NCBI GenBank assembly: GCA_016218365.1
Contig: JACREF010000009.1
Coordinates: forward strand, 62,001-126,000
Source: Gammaproteobacteria bacterium
Lineage (GTDB): Bacteria; Pseudomonadota; Gammaproteobacteria; SZUA-140
Length of the DNA: 64,000 nt
Reading direction: 5' to 3'
In this document: positions 57,897-64,000 of the stretch, piece by piece
Position numbering within the stretch: the first letter of the stretch is position 1
How the letters are laid out: every line of letters begins with the position of its first letter
Made by a program: the position numbers and the translations under genes
The notes under the pieces: model-generated
Told to the model about the DNA's origin: nothing
Seen by the model: the letters and a program-made list of their open reading frames with translations, nothing else
The model's database searches: none

Positions 57897-60074
57897 TCAT
57901 GCCGGTTCAAGATTGGCATAGGCTACCACGAGCCATTTGCTGCCGGCATCCCTGAAGTTAACCTGGACACGGGCATTGCCGCCCTGTCCCTCGCAGTTTA
58001 GTACCACCCCTTCGCCAAACTTGTTGTGACGCACCCGCTGGCCGAGATGCAGGCCGCTGTCACTGGTGGCGCGCGGCGCCTGGAACGGGCTGGGCGAACG
58101 GGACGACGTCGCCAGTGACGGGGCGCGGCGCAGCATCCTGACCTCTTCGAGCAGTTCGGCCGGGATCTCGCCGATGAAACGTGATGGGGCGTTGTAGTTC
58201 TCCGAACCGTACAGGCGGCGGCTCTCGGCACAGGTTAGATACAGCTGACGGCGTGCACGGGTGATGCCGACATAACACAGCCTGCGCTCTTCCTCGAGCC
58301 GGCCCGGTTCCTCGATCGATAGCTGATGCGGGAACAGGCCTTCCTCCATGCCGCACAGAAACACCAGTGGAAACTCCAGGCCCTTGGCGCTGTGCAAGGT
58401 CATCAGCTGCACGCAGTCCTGTTGCGGATCGCCCTGGTTCTCACCGGCCTCGAGCGCGGCGTGGGACAGGAAGGCGGTCAGCGGCGTCAGTGCCGGTTCC
58501 TCGCTCGCGTCAAATTCGAATTGACGCGCGGCGTTGATCAGCTCCTCAAGGTTCTCGACCCGGGCCTGGCCCTTCTCGCCCTTCTCCTTATCATGAAATG
58601 CGATCAGCCCGGTGCCACGGACGCAGTGTTCTACCTGTTCACCGAGCTCCAGGCCGGCGCAGCTGTCGGCCAGTTGCTCGATCAGTGATATGAAACCCTG
58701 CAGCGCCGCCGTGCTGCGTCCCGGCAGCTCAGCTGATGCCAGCAGCTGCCGGGTGGCCTGCCACAGTGGCATACCCTGGCCGCGCGCCAGGTCGCGCACC
58801 ATCTCGATGGTGCGATCACCGATGCCGCGGGTCGGGACATTGATGATGCGCTCAAACGATGGATCATCATCCCGGTTGCTGATCAGCCGCAGATAACTCA
58901 GTGCGTTTTTGATCTCGGCACGCTCGAAGAATCGCAGACCGCCATAGATGCGGTAGGGGATGGCCGCCGAGATCAGCGCCTCTTCGAGCAGGCGTGACTG
59001 GGCATTGGAGCGATACAGCAGCGCGACCTCGTTAAAGCGACCGCCCTGTCGCACCCAGTCGTGGATACGCTCAGCGATGAAGCGGGCCTCATCGATTTCA
59101 TTGAAGGCAGTGTACAGGCGCAGCGGTTCGCCGGGGTGATCGGTGGTCCAGAGTTTTTTGCCGAGCCGGCCGGTGTTGTTGTCGATCAGTGCATTGGCCG
59201 CCGACAGGATGTTGGCAGTGGAGCGATAATTCTGTTCCAGGCGCAATAATACCGCGCCGGGGAAGTCGTGGGAGAAACGCTGGATGTTTTCGATCTTGGC
59301 GCCGCGCCAGCCATAGATCGACTGATCATCGTCACCGACTACGAACAGCTTGTTGCCGGCGCCGACCAGCAGCCTGAGCCACGCATACTGGATCGCGTTG
59401 GTGTCCTGGAACTCGTCGACCAGCACCTGGGAGAAGCGCTGCTGGTAATGGGCCAGGATCTCGGGGTGGTCGCGCCACAGCTCCAGCGCCCGCAGCAGCA
59501 GTTCGGCGAAATCAATGACGCCGGCACGCTGACAGGCCTCTTCATAGGCCTGATACAGCCTGATCATCTGGCGCTGATACGGGTCGCCATGGTGATCGAG
59601 ATGATGCGGGCGCAGCCCCTCATCCTTTTTGCCGTTGATAAACCACTGCAGCTGTTTGGGTGGCCAGCGCTCTTCGTCGAGCTCCAGGCTGCGCAGCAGG
59701 CGGCGGATCAGCCGGTACTGGTCCTCGCTGTCGAGGATCTGGAAGTTTTCCGGCAGCCGGGCATCGCGCCAGTGGGCGCGCAACAGCCGGTGAGCAATGC
59801 CGTGGAAGGTGCCGACCCACAACCCGCGGCTGGGCAGCTGCAGCAGTTCTTCAAGCCGGCCGCGCATCTCGGCGGCGGCCTTGTTGGTGAAGGTCACGGC
59901 CAGGATCGAGAACGGTGAGCAGCCTTCGGCCTGGATCAGCCAGGCGATGCGGTGGACCAGCACCCGGGTCTTGCCGCTGCCGGCCCCGGCCAGCACCAGC
60001 ATATGGCCCGGTGGGGCGGTGACCGCCTCGCGCTGAGCATCGTTCAGATCATCGAGAATATAGCTGACATCCAT
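57897..60074 (-). CDS. uvrD: DNA helicase II UvrD
   Basis: I take the start at 60074 (MDVSYILDDLNDAQREAV), giving 725 residues. Superfamily 1A motifs are complete: GAGSGKTRVLVHRI, TFTNKAAAEMRGR, VDEFQDTN, DDDQSIYGWRGA, and TLHSAKGLEFPLVF. The tail ends SKWLVVAYANLEPA, as in UvrD rather than Rep. It unwinds DNA during excision and mismatch repair. The gene lies 22 bases upstream of the dctP start on the same strand. Confidence 0.95.
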   Translation of the reverse strand: MDVSYILDDLNDAQREAVTAPPGHMLVLAGAGSGKTRVLVHRIAWLIQAEGCSPFSILAVTFTNKAAAEMRGRLEELLQLPSRGLWVGTFHGIAHRLLRAHWRDARLPENFQILDSEDQYRLIRRLLRSLELDEERWPPKQLQWFINGKKDEGLRPHHLDHHGDPYQRQMIRLYQAYEEACQRAGVIDFAELLLRALELWRDHPEILAHYQQRFSQVLVDEFQDTNAIQYAWLRLLVGAGNKLFVVGDDDQSIYGWRGAKIENIQRFSHDFPGAVLLRLEQNYRSTANILSAANALIDNNTGRLGKKLWTTDHPGEPLRLYTAFNEIDEARFIAERIHDWVRQGGRFNEVALLYRSNAQSRLLEEALISAAIPYRIYGGLRFFERAEIKNALSYLRLISNRDDDPSFERIINVPTRGIGDRTIEMVRDLARGQGMPLWQATRQLLASAELPGRSTAALQGFISLIEQLADSCAGLELGEQVEHCVRGTGLIAFHDKEKGEKGQARVENLEELINAARQFEFDASEEPALTPLTAFLSHAALEAGENQGDPQQDCVQLMTLHSAKGLEFPLVFLCGMEEGLFPHQLSIEEPGRLEEERRLCYVGITRARRQLYLTCAESRRLYGSENYNAPSRFIGEIPAELLEEVRMLRRAPSLATSSRSPSPFQAPRATSDSGLHLGQRVRHNKFGEGVVLNCEGQGGNARVQVNFRDAGSKWLVVAYANLEPA

Positions 60075-60138
60075 GGCCGCGATTTTAGCATCTTCAGCGG
60101 CCGGGCGCCGTGCCTTGATGGACAGGGTGAGGCAGGGA

Positions 60139-61167
<1,029 letters not shown>

Positions 61168-62235
61168 TTACTTTTTCTTGCCAGTGGTCTTCTTTTTTGC
61201 CACGCCTTTTTTTGCTGTGGCCTTGCCCTTGGAGATCGTCTTTTTTTTGGTTGCGGCCATCTTGGCGCCAGCCGTTTTTTTCTTGACCGGTTTGCTGGTC
61301 GCCGCCGCCTTTTTTCCGGCGGTCTTTTTCTTCTTTACAATGCCAGGTTTCTTGCCGGCAGCCTTTTTCTTGGCGATGGGTTTTTTGGTGGCTGTGGATT
61401 TTTTGACAGCCTTCTTGCCAGCTGCGGCATCGACAGGCTTTTTGGTCGGGCTGTTCGCTGTCTTGCTGGCTGTTGTTTTGGCAGGCGTTGCAGTAGAGGG
61501 TTTGCTGACCGCCTCATGCACGGCGCCGCTGATGCTATGCGTGGTTGGGAACGGAGGTGTCGCCGGGGCGGTAATCTTGGGTTTGCGCGGCAATTTATCC
61601 AGCGCGGTGATGATGGCGCTGAAGATGTCACTGATCTCGCCAACCCCCTCGATCGTCGTCAGTAGCTCACGCAGCCTGTAGTACTTGACCAGTGGCGCGG
61701 TCTGGCTTTCATAGACGCGCAGCCGGTTACCGATGGTCTCCTCATTGTCGTCGGCGCGATGGCGCAGATTGCCCCCGCATTTGTCGCAGCGGTCATAAAG
61801 CTTGGACGGCGAGGTGTAGACATTGAACATCTGGCCGCAGGAGACGCAGGTACGGCGTCCGGTCATGCGCTGCATCAGGATCTCCATCTCGACATCGATC
61901 AGGATCGCCTGCTGCAGAGGCTGGTTCATGCCTTTGAGCATCGCGTCCAGCGCCTCGGCCTGGGCGATGTTGCGCGGGAAACCATCGAGGATGAAACCTC
62001 CCTGGGCATCGGCTTGGCTCAGCCGTTCACGGATCAGTGCCAGTACGATCTCGTCCGACACCAGATGGCCCGCATCCATCGCCGCCTTGGCCTGTATGCC
62101 CAGCGGGGTCTGGGAGCTGACTGCCTCGCGCAGGATGTCTCCGGTGGAGATCTGGGGGATGTGATAACGCTCAGACAGCAGTTTGGATTGGGTACCTTTT
62201 CCTGACCCTGGAGCACCCAGCATGATGATTCTCAT
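61168..62235 (-). CDS. adk: Adenylate kinase with a histone H1-like Lys/Ala-rich C-terminal tail
   Basis: Residues 1 to about 217 are a complete long-type adenylate kinase: GAPGSGKGTQ P-loop, GFILDGFPRN, and a zinc LID with CVSC and CDKC. A tail of about 135 residues follows, made almost only of Lys, Ala, Thr, Pro and Gly, with blocks such as KKKAAGKKPG and AKKGVAKKKTTGKKK, like bacterial H1/AlgP-type DNA-binding tails. The frame is continuous with no sign of a frameshift. The kinase equilibrates AMP, ATP and ADP; the tail may bind nucleic acid or polyphosphate. The start is the standard MRIIMLGAP. Confidence 0.95.
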   Translation of the reverse strand: MRIIMLGAPGSGKGTQSKLLSERYHIPQISTGDILREAVSSQTPLGIQAKAAMDAGHLVSDEIVLALIRERLSQADAQGGFILDGFPRNIAQAEALDAMLKGMNQPLQQAILIDVEMEILMQRMTGRRTCVSCGQMFNVYTSPSKLYDRCDKCGGNLRHRADDNEETIGNRLRVYESQTAPLVKYYRLRELLTTIEGVGEISDIFSAIITALDKLPRKPKITAPATPPFPTTHSISGAVHEAVSKPSTATPAKTTASKTANSPTKKPVDAAAGKKAVKKSTATKKPIAKKKAAGKKPGIVKKKKTAGKKAAATSKPVKKKTAGAKMAATKKKTISKGKATAKKGVAKKKTTGKKK

Positions 62236-62494
62236 TTTGCGCTCACCCTCTTGTTGTATCGTGAAAACTGATTCCGATCGATCTATAAGCTGTTAGCTGA
62301 TTGATTCTGTTAAAGAACACCCCAAGGCTTGGGCCGCAGCCCTGCCGCTGTGCCGGGGGGTGCTCTAGTACATTACCGGATGCTTATAACGTTTTTTTGT
62401 TGCCATTGGAAGAGGTGGCTGTATGGGCTGGACAGGGGCTCCTCCTGTATAATCGCCTGCCAAATCAATCCGCGTCGTATCTAAGGAGCAAAAG

Positions 62495-63019
62495 ATGAGT
62501 CTGGATAAGGTGCCCGCCGGGCGTGATCTGCCAAATGATGTCAATGTCGTGATCGAGATCCCTGCCAACAGTGATCCGATCAAATACGAGGTCGACAAGG
62601 AAAGCGGGGCGATCTTCGTTGACCGCTTCATGGCGACGCCGATGTTCTATCCCTGTAATTATGGCTATGTGCCGCATACGCTGTCGCAGGACGGTGATCC
62701 GGTTGATGTGCTTGTTGTCACCCCGTATCCGTTGCTGAGCGGCTCAGTGATCCGGGTACGTCCGGTCGGTGTCCTGAAGATGGAAGATGAGTCGGGTCTG
62801 GATGCCAAGGTGGTTGCAGTCCCGGTTGCCAAGCTGACCTCATTGTACGATCACATCAAGACTACCGATGACCTGCCAGCGCTGCTGAAGGCGCAGATCA
62901 CCCATTTCTTTGAGCACTACAAGGAGTTGGAGAAAGGGAAATGGGTCAAGGTGCAGGGTTGGGGCGGCTTGGACGAGGCGCGCCAGGAGATCCGCGACAG
63001 CTACGCCCGCGCTCAGTAA
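62495..63019 (+). CDS. ppa: Inorganic pyrophosphatase (family I)
   Basis: The 174-residue protein matches the bacterial family: [43 protein letters not shown] with the metal-binding aspartates, and [15 protein letters not shown]. It hydrolyses pyrophosphate made in biosynthesis. AAGGAG lies eight bases before the ATG and TATAAT at 62448-62453 is a likely -10. It diverges from adk; the 259-base gap also holds an imperfect GC-rich hairpin at about 62317-62367. Confidence 0.97.
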   Translation: MSLDKVPAGRDLPNDVNVVIEIPANSDPIKYEVDKESGAIFVDRFMATPMFYPCNYGYVPHTLSQDGDPVDVLVVTPYPLLSGSVIRVRPVGVLKMEDESGLDAKVVAVPVAKLTSLYDHIKTTDDLPALLKAQITHFFEHYKELEKGKWVKVQGWGGLDEARQEIRDSYARAQ

Positions 63020-63048
63020 CTGCAATACCGCGCATTACCAACCGTACC

Positions 63049-63071
63049 GCCGCCCGGGTTTTCAGGGCGGC
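63049..63071 (+). terminator. Hairpin after ppa
   Basis: GCCGCCC (63049-63055) and GGGCGGC (63065-63071) can pair 30 bases after the ppa stop. There is no T run, so it may act as an mRNA 3' stabiliser or weak terminator. Confidence 0.4.
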
Positions 63072-63206
63072 GAGCTTGCCATGTCACAATATGGCGCTTG
63101 TATCCAAGCTGCACGCTGAGACGGTGCTGGTTGGGGTCGTCCCGTCATGAAACTGGGGGATTATCACATGTCCGCCCGTTTCGGTGGGCCCGCCACAGGA
63201 GCAGGG

Positions 63207-63413
63207 CTAGTCGCGTTTCAGCGTGTATTCGGTGCCGCAGTATGGACAGACGGCCCGACCTGATTCCTCGATGGGCAGGTAGACGCGCGGATGCGAGTTC
63301 CACAATGTCATGCTGTCCAGTGGGCAATGCAGCGGCAGTTCTGCCACAGCGATTTCAAACCGTTGATGGCGGCGCGGCGTTCGTTGCGAGTCTTGTGCCA
63401 TGGTCTGAGCCAT
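63207..63413 (-). CDS. zf-CHCC zinc-finger protein (NDUFS6-like)
   Basis: The 68-residue protein has LHCPLDSMTLWNSHPRVYLP and AVCPYCGTEYTLKRD, giving the Cys-His-Cys-Cys zinc set of the zf-CHCC family. Bacterial members are small, cytoplasmic and of uncertain role; the mitochondrial relative is a complex I subunit. The gene stands alone between ppa and a DUF3135 gene. Confidence 0.88.
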   Translation of the reverse strand: MAQTMAQDSQRTPRRHQRFEIAVAELPLHCPLDSMTLWNSHPRVYLPIEESGRAVCPYCGTEYTLKRD

Positions 63414-63630
63414 CCATTGAGTGGGATCGGTGGCCTATTCTCATCAGCCGCCGCCGGTTTTGCAAGCGCAAGCTAGAGTGGAAATGCTGAAGTATTACAG
63501 GGGGCTGACCACGGAGGCTTGTAATAAATAACTTTGTTTATCAGTAGATTGTATTTGGATTGTGCCGGCTCCGGTTTCAATGGGCAGTCAGGTTTTGATA
63601 TACTGCCTTATAACTAAGGACGGATATTTT

Positions 63631-64000
63631 ATGTACGACACATCCAAAAGATTCGTATTTGATGACTGGGCCCAACTGGCGGCGACGGATCCCGAGGCCT
63701 TTGAACTCAGGCGCAAGCGGGCCATCCAGGCCCTGCTGACGCAGGCACCGGCAGATATTCGCCGCCGGCTGGAGGGCTTGCAATGGAAGGTCGACATGGT
63801 GCGTCAGCGCAGTCGTGATCCGCAACATGCCTGTGCCCAGCTGTTTTCGATGATGTGGGATTCGGTGTATGGCGGCGATGGCCTGCTGAATGCCCTCAGC
63901 ATGGATGAAGAGACCTATCGGCAACGGGCCAGCAAACGGATGGGCGAGGCAACGTTGCTGTCCTTCAGTACCCATGTCAAGCGGCAGGAAACAGCGGACG
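63631..64000 (+). CDS. DUF3135-like protein (3' end outside window)
   Basis: An ATG with AAGGA upstream opens a frame that runs to the window edge: MYDTSKRFVFDDWAQLAATDP, then AFELRRKRAIQALLTQAP and RRRLEGLQWKVDMVRQR. This fits the DUF3135 pattern of short helical proteins of unknown function. The ORF track lists only antisense shadows here. The first 123 residues are visible. Confidence 0.75.
   Translation, partial: MYDTSKRFVFDDWAQLAATDPEAFELRRKRAIQALLTQAPADIRRRLEGLQWKVDMVRQRSRDPQHACAQLFSMMWDSVYGGDGLLNALSMDEETYRQRASKRMGEATLLSFSTHVKRQETAD

Noticed and set aside
63577-63975. 132-residue antisense ORF at the right end
   Set aside because: The plus-strand DUF3135-like frame with AAGGA and ATG explains the same bases.

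Overview
The window comes from a GC-rich gammaproteobacterium. The evidence is conserved synteny: rpsU-yqeY-dnaG-rpoD, glnA-DUF4124-ntrB-ntrC, glyQ-glyS, lptM-lysA, a full gsp type II secretion operon, and TusA, NtrC and UvrD of gammaproteobacterial type. A split glycolate oxidase (glcF, glcD-glcE) with a class V glyoxylate-type aminotransferase, a TusA/PP-loop ATPase pair and a cyclic-nucleotide/rhodanese protein fit an autotrophic sulfur-oxidising lifestyle. No RuBisCO or sox/dsr gene is in view, so that is inference.

Layout. 0-6 kb: end of gspC, rpmE, a secreted nuclease, a methyltransferase, aminotransferase and glcF, then a cNMP-rhodanese regulator. 6-15.2 kb: a large lipoprotein, an esterase, lptM-lysA, a methyltransferase, trmL, a class 1B-type dihydroorotate dehydrogenase, ntrC and ntrB. 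15.2-25 kb: DUF4124 protein, glnA with a sigma-54-type promoter and NtrC-like sites, tusA with its PP-loop partner, glyQS, plsC and an AT-rich lipoprotein. 25-33.7 kb: EAL-HDOD protein, glcDE, rpsU-yqeY-dnaG-rpoD and a CAT-anticodon tRNA, probably tRNA-Ile2. 33.7-40 kb: an atypical AT-richer islet immediately 3' of that tRNA. 40-54.8 kb: alkC, an ankyrin lipoprotein, glgP and gspDEFGHIJKLMN. 54.8-64 kb: TRAP transporter genes, uvrD, hemB, an adenylate kinase with a histone H1-like tail, ppa, a zf-CHCC protein and the start of a DUF3135 gene.

The most unusual region is 33.66-39.96 kb. A small ORF, a three-helix membrane protein with an SH3/LSm-like signature and a 1464-residue protein lie together between a tRNA gene and a hairpin-dense non-coding stretch. 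The large protein carries an N-terminal NACHT/STAND-like NTPase, a long helical middle and a C-terminal PD-(D/E)XK-like nuclease. This looks like a candidate antiviral module with its effector at the unusual end. There is no integrase, CRISPR array or transposase in the window.

The genes cover nitrogen control (NtrB/NtrC acting on glnA and probably on themselves), glycolate salvage, replication/transcription/translation initiation, haem and nucleotide metabolism, and protein secretion. All calls rest on reading the translated ORFs and DNA. No database search was run.
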